Positions 1 through 9,681 of a stretch of DNA of 64,000 nucleotides are shown in pieces. Source of the stretch: Vitellaria paradoxa (lineage: Eukaryota; Streptophyta; Magnoliopsida; Ericales; Sapotaceae); assembly GCA_019916065.1 (NCBI GenBank), contig CM034233.1:46920534-46984533 (forward strand), read 5' to 3'. Position numbers and translations under genes: made by a program. The notes under the pieces were generated by a model. It did no database searches. It was given only the letters and a program-made list of their open reading frames with translations, and was not told the DNA's origin. Position 1 is the first letter of the stretch; each line of letters opens with the position of its first letter.

Positions 1-340
1 AAATACTCAAATTATCTATCTCAAAAAAAAAAAAAAAAAAAAGAAAGCAACAAGGCACTTTAAGTTAATTGAAAGTTATTAGAGGCACAATTTGGATCCT
101 AGAGATTTTTGAGTGAGTAGAACTAAAACAAAATATATGCACAATAATTTCTATTAAAATAAAGGCCAAAGAAAAAAATGAGTATCTAGAAGTGTCAAAA
201 AGTGATCATTAGTGATATCTCATATCAATTATCCATGCAAATTAAAGAACTAAAGAGAATGTTATTTACAGAATTCGAGTGGATGATTAAAATTGCAAAG
301 AGTTTCAAGCGTTTTACATAGGTATAGAATACTTATCAAG
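1..340. other. AT-rich DNA with poly(A) tract, no gene seen
   Basis: No coding signal is visible. A run of about 20 A follows the words 'caaattatctatctc' near position 25. A near copy of those words recurs at about 866-882, at the end of the LINE-like fragment described next. This could mean the first 45 bases are the tail of a further LINE copy, but the evidence is thin. Confidence 0.4.
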
Positions 341-890
341 TTGCAAGAAAAATTTTATAGGACAACAATGAGGGCAACTATGACATACGGTGTAGGATAT
401 TGGATCATTGAAAAGTAATACTCTTGTAAGATGAGTATGATAGATATGAAGATGTTAAGATAGATATGTGTGGGAATACAAGAACCATAAGCTAAAAAAT
501 GAACACATCCATAAAACATTAAGGTGGCACTGATGGAAGATAAGTTGCGAGAAAAACTTTAATATGGTTTGGTTATAGCCAACATAAAAGTAAAGATGCA
601 CAATAAAAATTAGTGATTGGGTCCGAGAAGAAGGCCTAAAGCGTGTAAAAAGCAGACCTAAGATTACATCGACTAAAGTTGTGAAAAAAAGACCTAATTT
701 AAAATAACCAAATGAAAAATTAAAGCATTGATAGATGTGTATGGAGGAAAATGATCCATGCAATTGACCCTAACTAGTTTGAAACTGGGAGTTTGTTGGT
801 TAGTAGTTAAGGAGATCTTGAAATAACTGTGAAGTGATTTACAAAGGTTTGAGTGAGGTAAAAATTCAAATAATCTATCTCCAAAGTAAA
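340..890 (+). pseudogene. LINE (non-LTR retrotransposon) 3' end remnant, RT C-terminal region
   Basis: Read on the plus strand across several frames with many stops, this stretch recalls the C-terminal end of plant LINE reverse transcriptases. There is a 'TMTYG' block (about 377-391), a 'MKMLR' block near 448-462, an 'NIKVALMEDKLRE' block near 517-555, and a 'GPRRRPK' block near 622-642. These correspond to the family's MLYG, EMRMLRWM, HLGVA.I.DK.RE and GRGRPK segments, in the same order. Frameshifts and stops throughout mean it is a dead 5'-truncated copy. The family assignment is by eye; a protein search would decide it. Confidence 0.6.
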
Positions 891-1164
891 GAAACTAATA
901 AGAGATTCCTCCATTCCCCTCTCTAAAACTAAAAAAACGAAAAAAAGATCTTATTAATTTTTAATTAATGAAAAAGTAAGATAAAGTGTAAGAGGTTATT
1001 TGTAGAGTGAAAATAGGCTCACACTGAATATTATTTTTACATTAAATGCTGAATTATTAATTTAACTTAATATAATTTAATAACGATAATTTCAAACAAC
1101 AAATTTAAATTTTTTTCACCTATTCAATATTTTATAAATTTTTCTTTATATGAATTACTAGAAA

Positions 1165-2640
1165 TTTCCGTACCTTTGACCAACAAAAAATTCTAATATT
1201 AATTTGTAAAACAAATTTACACGAAAAATTGTAAAAAGAACTTGTAAAAAAAAACATAATTTGACTGTAAAAATACCTTGTAAAAAAAATTTAACATTAA
1301 TATAAATGTGACTCAGATACATTTTAACTAAAACCAAATTATAAAAAGTCTAAAGGATAAAAACTACTAAATAAAAAAAAAGAGAGAGAGAGAGAGATGA
1401 AATGCAAATAGATCCTGGGAGACTAACATTTAAAAATAATAAAAGAGATAAATTTAACAAGTAAATTTAGATGGTGTTTAATTTGTCAAAAAAATTAAGT
1501 GTTAGTATAAAAATAGCACATAACAAAATTTGATTGCTGAAAAATTAAATAAAGTTATATAAAATTAAAAAAAATGATAAAATTTTCACTGTTCAAAAAT
1601 TAATATCTAAAAATTCCCGCGTTTAAAGGCACAAAAATATAATTTGACTAGCCAAAAATTTAAATATTGATTCGTAAAACAAATATACACGAAAATTTGT
1701 AAAAGTAACTTGTTAAAAAAAAAACATAATTTGACTGTAAAAATAACTTATAAAAAAAATTAATAGTAATATAAATATGACCCAAATACATTTCGATTAA
1801 AACCAAATTATAAAAAAAATCTAAAAAATAAAAACTACTAATAAAAAAGATGAAATGCAAATGGATTCAAGGTGACTAACATTTAAAAAAAATAAAAGAG
1901 ATAAATTTAATAAGTAAATTTAGATGGTGTTTAATTTGTTAAAAAAATTAAAAGTTGGTATAAAAATGACATGTGACAAAATTTGATTGCAAAAAAATCA
2001 AATAAATTTATTAAAGATTAAAAAATGATAAATTTTCACAGTTCAAAAATCAATATCTAGAAATTTTTGTCTTAAAAGCACGAAAACATAATTTGACCGG
2101 CAAAAAATTTAAATATTGATTTGTAAAAAAAGTTTACACAAAAATTTGCAAAACTAACTTGTAAAAAAAACATAATTTGACTATAAAAATAATTAACAGT
2201 AATATAAATGACCCAGATACATTTTGACTAAAATCAAATTATAAAAAAAAAATCTAAAAGATAAAAACTACTAATAAAAAAAATAAAATGCAGATGAATC
2301 CAGGGAGACTAACATTTAATAATAACAAGAAAAGATAAATTTAATAAAGTAAATTTAGATGGTTTTTAATTTGTCAAAAAATTCAAAGTTGGTATAAAAG
2401 TGACATGTGATAAAATTTGATTGTAAAAAATTAAATAAAGTTATTAAAAATTAAAAAATGATAAACTTTTTATAGTTCAAAAATCAACATCTATTATCAG
2501 AGTTGATGGAATGCAAAAAAACTAAACATTATAAAAAATTTGATTGCAAAAAATTAAATAAAGTTATTATTAAAAAATGACAAACTTTTTGACTTAAAAA
2601 ATCAATATCAATTATCAGAGTTGATGGAGTGCAAAAAATT
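1165..2640. repeat. AT-rich tandem repeat, ~450-bp unit, about 3.3 copies
   Basis: The same long string of words recurs three times: a 'gtaaaacaaattta' segment, a 'cataatttgactgtaaaaat' segment, a 'tagatggtgtttaatttg' segment and a 'caaaatttgattg' segment. The third landmark starts near 1469, 1921 and 2357, giving spacings of about 452 and 436 bases. A partial fourth unit ends in two copies of 'ttatcagagttgatgga' near 2496 and 2616. The units differ by point changes and small indels, so this is an old tandem array. One unit contains a (GA)n microsatellite (1380-1397). There is no coding potential. Confidence 0.75.
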
Positions 2641-3025
2641 AAAAATAAAATGTATCTACAGTCTCTCAAATTATTTTTGTTTATATTCTCTTAAACCTTC
2701 AAATATTTCTGTGCATGTTCCATTACTCTTTTTTTTTTTTTTTAATGAGCCTTCAGTTTAAACTACTAAAAATTATGCACGACTGCAAGATGTTGGGTGG
2801 GCTCATTTTTTAAAATGTTAATTTGAAAACTTTTATATATAAAAAAGTTTTAAAAAATATGTGAAAAAAATGAAAGATTATGTTTTCACGTGATCTGACT
2901 GAAAAAATAACTAAAGTGGATAGGAAAAGAAACAATTCTGACAATTAAAAAAATCCAACAATTGAAAAAATCCCAAATTCAAAATTTTAAATTTCTTTAT
3001 TACATAAATGACAATAAAAAATGTA
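2641..3025. other. AT-rich DNA, no gene seen
   Basis: Low-complexity A/T sequence with a T-run at 2729-2743. No open frame, repeat family or RNA gene was recognised. Confidence 0.5.
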
Positions 3026-3360
3026 AAAGTATGTCTATTTAAAATTTAATTTTAATTTTAAATTTTAAAAGACTGACATATACTGAAAAAATGAAAACTT
3101 AACATCTAACCCAACCCAACGCCAAAGCCTCTGGCCACACTCTCACAACAAAAACACACTCATTTTTCGAAAGTATATGTATTTAAAATTTAATTTTAAT
3201 TTTAATTTTTAAATTTAAATTTCAAATTTAAAAAAATTTCAAAATTTAAAAGACAAATATGTACTTAAAAAAATGACAACTTTAGCAGCCAAACCTAACC
3301 CAAAGCTAGAGCCCTTGCCCTCCTAACCCCCACACTAGAAACACGCTCAAGCTCCGTCTC
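3026..3360. repeat. Diverged tandem duplication, ~150-170-bp unit
   Basis: Two adjacent units each start with an AT-rich 'atttaaaatttaattttaat' segment (near 3037 and 3181). Each is followed by a 'gacatatact'-like word and then a C-rich 'aacccaac...gccaaagc...ccctc' tail. The second unit is lengthened by AT repeats. The function is unknown; it appears to be a local duplication. Confidence 0.55.
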
Positions 3361-5988
3361 GCCACAATCTCCCCATCTCTCGCGGGAGAAGTTCACGTCT
3401 ACGTAGGATAACGATCAAATCAACTGATATACTTTATTGTATAGACTAGTGACCAACCCGTGCCTACGACACTCCTCAACTAAAAAGAAATATATTAGCA
3501 CATTTTTTTTTCTTTTTTTTTAAATTGGAAATAAATTTCATTTTCATGATTTTTTTTCTTAAAAAAAAAGTAAAGCACAATTTGAAAGTTATCAGTTAAA
3601 TATCCAATACAAACTCAAAATTCAATATTACAATCACATTTATAAAAAGAAAATATCATGATATGCTTACAATCAAAGTACTACCAGATTACTTGATTAC
3701 TCGACAATGAGTCAACTTTAGAAGTAGTTAAATAAAATGTGAAAGATCTTCTTAAGAAATCCCATTTACTTGCATATAGGTTAACTGGAGATCTTCACGA
3801 TAGTTTCCTAAAAATACACGCGAAAAACGAAAACTATTGGGTAAATCACTAAAATTGATTTTAGTGAAATAAATTGCAAAATGCATTCAAGAGTTTTTAT
3901 TGTTTTAGCTGGTAAGCCACTACCAGTACCTTTAAAAAAAAAGAATATTGAAATAAAATTACGAAAACCAAGTAAAAAAAAATAAAAAATAAAAATTAAA
4001 AAAGTACTAAACATACTTGTGTGAAATTGTTGCCATAGCCAAAAATGACTGAGCTTGGATATATCCAGAGAAGTGCAGAAGTGTCCTTATAAAAACGGTG
4101 AGTATCAACTTTTATACACACTCGTGAGTTCGCCCACTCAATTAAAAAATTTGAGTACTCTTCCATTTTCATAGGACTTTATATTCCCTCTAAAGGCATT
4201 TCACACACGCTTTCTCTGCCATTTAGCAACTTCAATGGTAAGAACACCGCAGACAAATTCCCTGACTTCAGTTATGTGGCTGGCCATTTATCATGCAATT
4301 TGTTGACCAAAAAATAAGTCATTAATAAGATACTCAAAAAATAATGGATCATAATGAAGTTTGCAAACATAAAACTTCTATAGTAGAAAAAGCAAGTTGT
4401 CAATGTGATCAACAATTAAAAATAAATAAAAAAATTTAGAAATATCTAAAAAAAATTAAAAGGCCAACTTAAAAAAAAAAAGAACTTTTTCCACAATTTA
4501 CCACAATTTTAAAAACTTTACCAAATATAATTAAAAACTTTATCACAATTTTACGGAAAAAAATGGCATATAATTGAGCTAGCCGATATAAATGGATGGA
4601 GAATCTTATGGTGGCCTCATCAAAGGTATGAGATTATGAATTTGATATAAAGGATATCCAAAGTCAAAACACAGTAACTCAACTTAACTACCTAAGCACA
4701 TATATACATACAGAACACACATAATACCCTCCATCCTATGAAGAAGAAAAAAAAAAAGAAAAAAAAAAATGGTAGTTACCCTTGGGCAACATTGAGAAAG
4801 CATCATAACTCCATCATAACCCAAGGCCAGTAGCTTAATAAATCCATATGCATCAGATGTTCTATTTAACTATTAATAGTCAAATTCTATAATGGCACAA
4901 CAACCTCCATATAATGGAAGAGAATTTCTTCAATTGCATTTGAATTTAATCCTGTTTCTTGCAAGGCTTACTATTAAATTAATTTCCAAAGCGAGCATCT
5001 ATAAATCATTTCCATCTAAGAAGAAACCTCTCCAATAAAAATTATGAAAGTAAAGCAATTTTAAAAGGTGAAATATATTATTTAAATCTATTGTCCAATC
5101 AATTATATATTACAAATATATAAGATGCCTAATTAACCTAAAAGGATATTATCAGGTGCGGTGAAGTGGAGGCTTAACTGTTCTCGGCCCTAATCAGGTT
5201 TTCCCCATGCTAATTTTCTATCTCTAATTTGTTTCTTTTCCCCAGCTTTTCTCACAAACAAAATAGATCATGGAAAATAGCTTACTTAATCAAAACTTAA
5301 TCAAAATAAATGAATATAATAGTGACATAACTTTCTAGAGAACAGAATTAATAGGGAAAAAAAATCAAGGAAAATCTAGGGCTAAATACTGGCCAAGCAG
5401 AGAGGCCTGCGTGATGATCCTCAAACCCTTAAGTCCAACAGAGAAATGCTGGATTGCCCACGCTACCACTGTTGCATCCAAAGCAAGAAATCTCATCATT
5501 ATTTTACAATATCAAATTAGAATCACAAACGGAGGTGGGAATGTACAATCAGTCGAGCCTGAGTCAAAACATAATTTTGAAATTTTAAAATTGGGAAAAA
5601 ATAGTAGGACACATCAAGTGTGGATCCGTCATTATTGAATCGAGAGAGGGAATCTGCAAAAAAAAAAAAAATCCATTGGATTTCAACATGACATCAAACA
5701 TACCTACTGTTGTGAAATGATGCAAAAATCTAGTTAAAAAGATCTCCCCAAAAAAAAGAGAGAGAAAGAGACACCCGGGATAGGCTAAACAAAAGGATAT
5801 CTCTGTACACCCCAAAATTCTTTTCCACTGTTTGTTTCAACTGTAAAATAGTTTCTATCAGCTCAACAGAAAGACATCTCCTAACAACCAGAATATTTTT
5901 TCCACTGTTCGTTTCATTTGAAAATGGTGTGACTAAGAAAAAGAATACGCCCGTTGAGTCTAAACAAACGCACACAAAAAGTAGATTT
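3361..5988. other. Non-coding AT-rich DNA
   Basis: Only scattered short frames occur, none with codon-like composition or recognisable motifs. Purine-rich low-complexity tracts lie at 4739-4770 and 5746-5772. A 75-codon plus-strand frame at 5411-5638 was examined; it has no recognised motif and no gene context, so it is not called as a gene. Confidence 0.5.
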
Positions 5989-6054
5989 ATACTTCAGTTG
6001 TTTAATCGAAGAAAAGCTTTCATACTTCAATTGTTTAATCGAAGAAAAGCTTTC
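5989..6054 (+). repeat. 33-bp direct tandem repeat, two copies
   Basis: The word starting 'atacttca(g/a)ttgtttaa' is present twice in direct tandem (5989-6021 and 6022-6054), differing at one base. It lies inside a short open frame (5929-6129) where it makes an 11-residue duplication, but there is no other support that this frame is translated. Confidence 0.8.
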
Positions 6055-6392
6055 TTTCCCAGAAATATTACTTTAGATGCAGAAGAGAATTTACACCAAT
6101 CATCACAGCAACATTATCAAAATGAATAGATTCGTAGAAGCGAAGAGTAAAACTCCAAAGAGAATCAATCGAAATGCAGCTAAAATTGGTGAATCTCTAG
6201 CTATAAGCCTATTTTTTGTTTTTTTAATTATTATTTAATTTTTTCCCTTCTCTGTTTCGCCGATTCTCTTTCGCAGATTCTTGATTTGATTTGATTTTTT
6301 TGGGGTAGATTGCTGTTTCTTGGCGCTCTGTTGATTTTAACCATTACTAATAGATATATCATATACCATCATCATAAAAAATATAAATATAT
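6055..6392. other. AT-rich flank of the retrotransposon insertion
   Basis: No gene is seen. The last 38 bases (6355-6392) contain a complete 33-bp unit, beginning 'tatatcatataccatcatc', followed by the first five bases of a second unit. The rest of that second unit resumes immediately after the 3' LTR at 18182. The retrotransposon therefore landed inside a small pre-existing tandem repeat. Confidence 0.7.
6388..6392. repeat. Target-site duplication TATAT (left copy)
   Basis: TATAT directly precedes the TG of the 5' LTR and is repeated exactly after the CA of the 3' LTR (18182-18186). Five bases is the usual size for Ty3/gypsy integrases. Confidence 0.85.
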
Positions 6393-6448
6393 TGTTGGGC
6401 ATAATAATACTAAAGCAGTACTCTTGCCAAACAGGTTTAGTCTGGTGT

Positions 6449-6653
6449 CACGTGGCGCGGTGCCGAGCAAATTCACATAAGCCACTTATCCACTTGCCGA
6501 GCACGTTCCGTCTGGACACGTGGCATCCCGCCGAACAACTGATTATTGGCACGAGAGTTCCACGTGAGTGTTATACGTGAGTACACGATTTAGAGTTAGT
6601 GCTCCAAAGAGTACCTTGAACCTCGACATCAATAAACAATGTATAACCACGTG
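6449..6653 (+). promoter_or_regulatory. Cluster of four CACGTG (G-box) sites in the LTR U3
   Basis: Perfect CACGTG palindromes occur at 6449-6454, 6517-6522, 6561-6566 and 6648-6653. The second sits in the context ACACGTGGCAT. CACGTG is the core bound by plant bZIP and bHLH factors (ABA, light and stress responses). Four sites in 205 bases is far above chance (about one per 4 kb). The same cluster is present in the 3' LTR. Its role in expression is inferred. Confidence 0.6.
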
Positions 6654-7044
6654 GCTATAGCCGAGGAATCTAGTTTGCTCGGCCTATCTGTCGATAGCCA
6701 GTAAATGTCAAACCTAGGGCCCACAGCCTTTAAAGAAGGCTCATGACCATAAATGCACCTTAGTTAGGATTGAACTAGGTACTTGTCTCTGGAGATGTAA
6801 CTAAATCGGTCTATCTCGTCACGATTCGGTGGCTGATGCGACAAGAAGACAGTATGACCCTGAAATTCAGGTTGTAATGCTGTGTTAAACCGCCAGAAGC
6901 ATTAAATGAAAGGCACGGTGTATTAATAAGGGGTCTGAGGCATTAAATGAAGGGGAAGGGCATTTAAAGCAAGAGTGTAAAAGAGGGACACGGCAGTGTG
7001 CGTAATGTCGAGCCATAGGTATGCTGTAATCATTACTCAGACCA

Positions 7045-7052
7045 CTATATAT
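7045..7052 (+). promoter_or_regulatory. TATA box of the 5' LTR
   Basis: A TATATAT motif in 'ccactatatatggg' is the best TATA candidate in the LTR. It is about 400 bases downstream of the G-box cluster and about 245 bases before the LTR end. It is conserved in the 3' LTR (about 17935-17942). Confidence 0.55.
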
Positions 7053-7293
7053 GGGATATACTACTGAATCACAGAGGTAAGCTGACTATTGCCAACTTAA
7101 ACTTTGACTCCTTTATTTCCAGAAAAACTTTCTTTCTTGGGTGACTTGCTGACTTAATCATCGGAGGGTTTTCCGGCCTGAGACCTCCTCTCCGGCCGTC
7201 ACCTTTCTTTCTGTCTTTGTTCGGCAGGTCGGCGATTGCATTTCCGGTTGGCGTGGTCAGCAGTTCCGGCGGTAATTTCTGCTGCCGAACATT

Positions 7294-7311
7294 TGGCGCC
7301 CACCGTGGGGC
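7294..7311 (+). promoter_or_regulatory. Primer binding site (PBS)
   Basis: TGGCGCCCACCGTGGGGC begins three bases after the 5' LTR. The leading TGG pairs with the CCA end of a tRNA. The older element carries the same site with three transitions (47557-47574). I could not assign the tRNA with certainty; the first seven bases equal the tRNA-Asp type PBS, but the rest does not. Confidence 0.8.
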
Positions 7312-7386
7312 TCGTTGTCTAGCCCATCATCGTGTTCACTAGCTTTTTCTTGTTTCTTTGTTAAGTCTCCAGTATTTGTCCACATA

Positions 7387-7740
7387 ATGACTTCAGGAGG
7401 AAACACTACCCCACCACCATCTCCACGGGCAGGAGACACTTCCACTCCTGCCAAAACTAAAGGGAGTGCGTTGGTTATCCGGACTCCAGGTCTGGAGTCC
7501 GCCCGGAAAAGAAAAACGGAGGATCCTCAGGTACTGAAACGGAGAGAAGAGCTGATGGCTAAGGCCAGTGAAAAGCAGGCAGAACTGGAGGAGATTCTGC
7601 TGGAATTGAGTAAGGAAAAGGGAAAACCCCCTGCTAGCCATACTGCTGATTCTGGTCAATCCGACTCGGAATCTGATGAAAGTTACGATGCTCTTTACGA
7701 GGACCCCACCGATGAGGATGACGGGGACACCCATGAATAG
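7387..7740 (+). CDS. gag: Gag N-terminal segment, ended by an in-frame TAG
   Basis: This is the start of the gag-pol frame of the young Tat element. ATG at 7387 is the first sensible start after the PBS and gives 117 codons before TAG at 7738-7740. The product begins MTSGGNTTPPPSP. It is rich in Pro/Ser/Thr, then has a charged heptad-like stretch (about residues 50-85) that should form a coiled coil, then a very acidic Ser/Asp/Glu tail. The next frame (from 7741) is in exactly the same phase, and its protein continues the gag, so the TAG interrupts one longer gene. The decayed element at 47.6 kb has a matching segment (LEEI...KLSEEKGK near 47823-47863), which supports this as real gag sequence. 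Confidence 0.75.
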   Translation: MTSGGNTTPPPSPRAGDTSTPAKTKGSALVIRTPGLESARKRKTEDPQVLKRREELMAKASEKQAELEEILLELSKEKGKPPASHTADSGQSDSESDESYDALYEDPTDEDDGDTHE

Positions 7741-9567
7741 AAGGAGGTGCGCTCTCGCTCGCGACGTGATGTCTCTCCTTCCAGGAAGGACTCGCGCCGT
7801 GCTAAACCGATCGCAAAACGTGACGTGAGATCCGATGTTGACGCGCCCATCAAAGCGCATCACCAAAGGAATTCCTCAAAAAAGATGCTGGAGGCGCACT
7901 CAGAGGAGGCGGATAGCTCGGACCAAGAAGAGCTAACCTTAAAGCGTAAGAAAGCGGGAAAGGCAAAGATGGAAGACTGGGGGCAAGCAGAGGAATGGAG
8001 TGCTCAGGGCCAGAGCACACGAATGATGGCAAGGAAAGCCTTGGGGCGAATCTCTGCCTCCCCATTCGTCGATGAAATAATTGATGCGGAGCCTCCGGAG
8101 AAATTCCAAACTCCGAGGCTTAATCTCTACGATGGGAGAACTGACCCCCTGGCCCACTACCGTCATTACATGCAGGCCATGACATTATGGAACAGCAACG
8201 ACCACCTCATGTGCAAAGTATTCCCTTCCAGTTTGGGGGATACAGCGCTTCAGTGGTTCCATAAACTGTCCCCTAGCAGTATTCGGTGTTGGCAGCAACT
8301 GGCGGAGGAGTTCGTTACCCGGTTTCTGGCTAACACAAAACAGCCCAAAATCGCTGACGCTCTCCTCACAATGAAAAGAAAGTCCGGGGAGTCATTGAGA
8401 GATTATTCCCGCCGTTACCTGGAGCTCTACAATGAGGTGGGAGAATGCTCGGAGCAATTGGCGGTCACCTCGTTCAAATTGGGGTTGCGGAAGGAGGATA
8501 GGCTGTGGCTCTCCTTGACCAAAAAGCCAGCAGCCAACATGTCGGATCTTATGTGTCGAATCGAGAAGTACGCCAAGGTGGAGGACGAGACACAGCCGGC
8601 CGAGCAGAAAGAAAGGAGATCCCAGGGCCAGACAAGAGAGAAAAGACGGGGAGACGGCCGCCGATTCATTGACGAGGGGAAGTCAGTCTTTGAAGCGGTC
8701 AATACGGTGTTCAAAGAGCCAATCTTCAAGATCCTTCCCCAAATAAAAAATAGGCCATATTTCAGATGGCCCGGAAAACTGCCGGATTTCCCTGGAAAGG
8801 AGAATTCCAAAAACTACTGCGCGTATCATCAAGACAAGGGGCATCGCACCGGAGCCTGCCGATCGCTACGACATCATCTGGAGGAATTGGTGCGCAGAGG
8901 CCACCTTAAAGAGTTCGTCGATGAGGGCAGAACCAGAGAAGTAGCCCCACAGGATAGAGAGCCAAGGAGGCAACGAGAAGAGACTGCCGAGGAGAAGGCA
9001 GCCGAAGAGGTTCAACCCCCACCAAGGGCCAGGGCGCGCAGAGATGTCCCGAGACCTGCAGTCATCCACGTGATTCATATGGAACGGCGATCCCAGAGTG
9101 TCATTAATCATGCCCCTAATCCACCAAGTAAAGAAATCTTGGGCGTCGCGGGTCAGCCGAACAAGCGTCCAAGGACAGCCGCCATGGAGGAAATCACTTT
9201 TCATGAAGACGAGCATCCTGGTGTTCAGCTGCCGCACAATGATGCCCTAGTGGTCACTCTGGGCATGTTTAATTCAGAAGTAAGGAGAATCCTGGTAGAT
9301 GCAGGAAGCTCAACAGAAGTTATGTTCCTGAGCTTATTTAAGAAGCTCGGACTAACTGAAGAAGATCTGGAACCGGCAGAATGCCCGCTCATAGGATTCA
9401 ATTCTGCTCCTGTCTGGCCTCTGGGCAGAGTCGTCATTCCTGTCCGCGTGGGTCCGGTGGAGCAAGAGGTTAAGTTCACTGTTGTGGATTCCCCCTCTTC
9501 CTACAATGCTATAGTAGGGAGATCGTGGATTCACGCTCTGAAGGCGGTCCCCTCAACCTACCACTAG
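7741..9567 (+). CDS. gag-pro: Gag capsid/nucleocapsid plus aspartic protease
   Basis: Continues the 7387 frame after the TAG; the longest separate frame runs 7747-9567 (606 codons, counted from 7747 here). Residues 119-250 are a Retrotrans_gag capsid-like domain (LYDGRTDPLAHYRHY...ALQWFHKL...RFLANTKQPK...SLRDYSRRY). Residues 358-371 form a zinc-knuckle variant, C-x2-H-x4-H-x4-C, where the usual second Cys is His. Residues 515-525 hold the protease active site (VDAGSSTEV, catalytic Asp at residue 518, 9298-9300). The frame stops at TAG 9565-9567, where the sister element has a glutamine codon, and the same phase continues into pol. The role is particle assembly and polyprotein cleavage in the cytoplasm. 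It is probably a nonsense-mutated copy, though readthrough cannot be excluded. Confidence 0.88.
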   Translation, partial: KEVRSRSRRDVSPSRKDSRRAKPIAKRDVRSDVDAPIKAHHQRNSSKKMLEAHSEEADSSDQEELTLKRKKAGKAKMEDWGQAEEWSAQGQSTRMMARKALGRISASPFVDEIIDAEPPEKFQTPRLNLYDGRTDPLAHYRHYMQAMTLWNSNDHLMCKVFPSSLGDTALQWFHKLSPSSIRCWQQLAEEFVTRFLANTKQPKIADALLTMKRKSGESLRDYSRRYLELYNEVGECSEQLAVTSFKLGLRKEDRLWLSLTKKPAANMSDLMCRIEKYAKVEDETQPAEQKERRSQGQTREKRRGDGRRFIDEGKSVFEAVNTVFKEPIFKILPQIKNRPYFRWPGKLPDFPGKENSKNYCAYHQDKGHRTGACRSLRHHLEELVRRGHLKEFVDEGRTREVAPQDREPRRQREETAEEKAAEEVQPPPRARARRDVPRPAVIHVIHMERRSQSVINHAPNPPSKEILGVAGQPNKRPRTAAMEEITFHEDEHPGVQLPHNDALVVTLGMFNSEVRRILVDAGSSTEVMFLSLFKKLGLTEEDLEPAECPLIGFNSAPVWPLGRVVIPVRVGPVEQEVKFTVVDSPSSYNAIVGRSWIHALKAVPSTYH

Positions 9568-9681
9568 GTGCTGAAGTTCCCCTATTGCGGGGAAGTGATT
9601 TCTATTTTGGGGGATCAGAATACCTCCCAAAAGTGTTTTTCTGCAGCCCTAAAGTCCAAAATGATCCCCGAACAAGTCTAG
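9565..9681 (+). other. Protease-RT junction with two in-frame TAG codons
   Basis: The stops are TAG at 9565-9567 and 9679-9681, with an open frame of 37 codons between and the same phase on both sides. The old sister element has glutamine codons at both equivalent positions (around 49831 and 49941). Neither stop has the CARYYA context of tobamovirus-type readthrough. Best read as C-to-T changes in CAG. Confidence 0.75.

Larger units (their letters stand above)
6393..7291 (+). repeat. 5' LTR of the young Tat element
   Basis: The 899-bp repeat starts TGTTGG and ends AACA, and matches 17283-18181 at all but about 10 sites. The U3 part holds four perfect CACGTG boxes (6449, 6517, 6561, 6648). 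A TATA motif (about 7045-7052) lies some 245 bases before the LTR end. The LTR should supply the promoter of the sense RNA. Confidence 0.93.

Noticed and set aside
5585..6129. Overlapping short frames at 5.6-6.1 kb
   Set aside because: Low complexity, and one contains a tandem 33-bp duplication. No homology was recognised.
6392..6580. 62-codon frame at the start of the LTR (repeated at 17,201-17,470)
   Set aside because: It lies in U3, upstream of the TATA box, and its longer version only begins outside the LTR. No motif is present, so it is chance.
7738..7746. Tobamovirus-type stop readthrough at the gag TAG
   Set aside because: The bases after the TAG (AAGGAG) do not fit the CARYYA context, and the other two TAG codons also lack it. 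Deamination of CAG explains all three better.
7393..7866. 157-codon minus-strand frame opposite gag
   Set aside because: Shadow of the gag frame. There is no conserved counterpart in the sister element and its composition follows the complementary codons.
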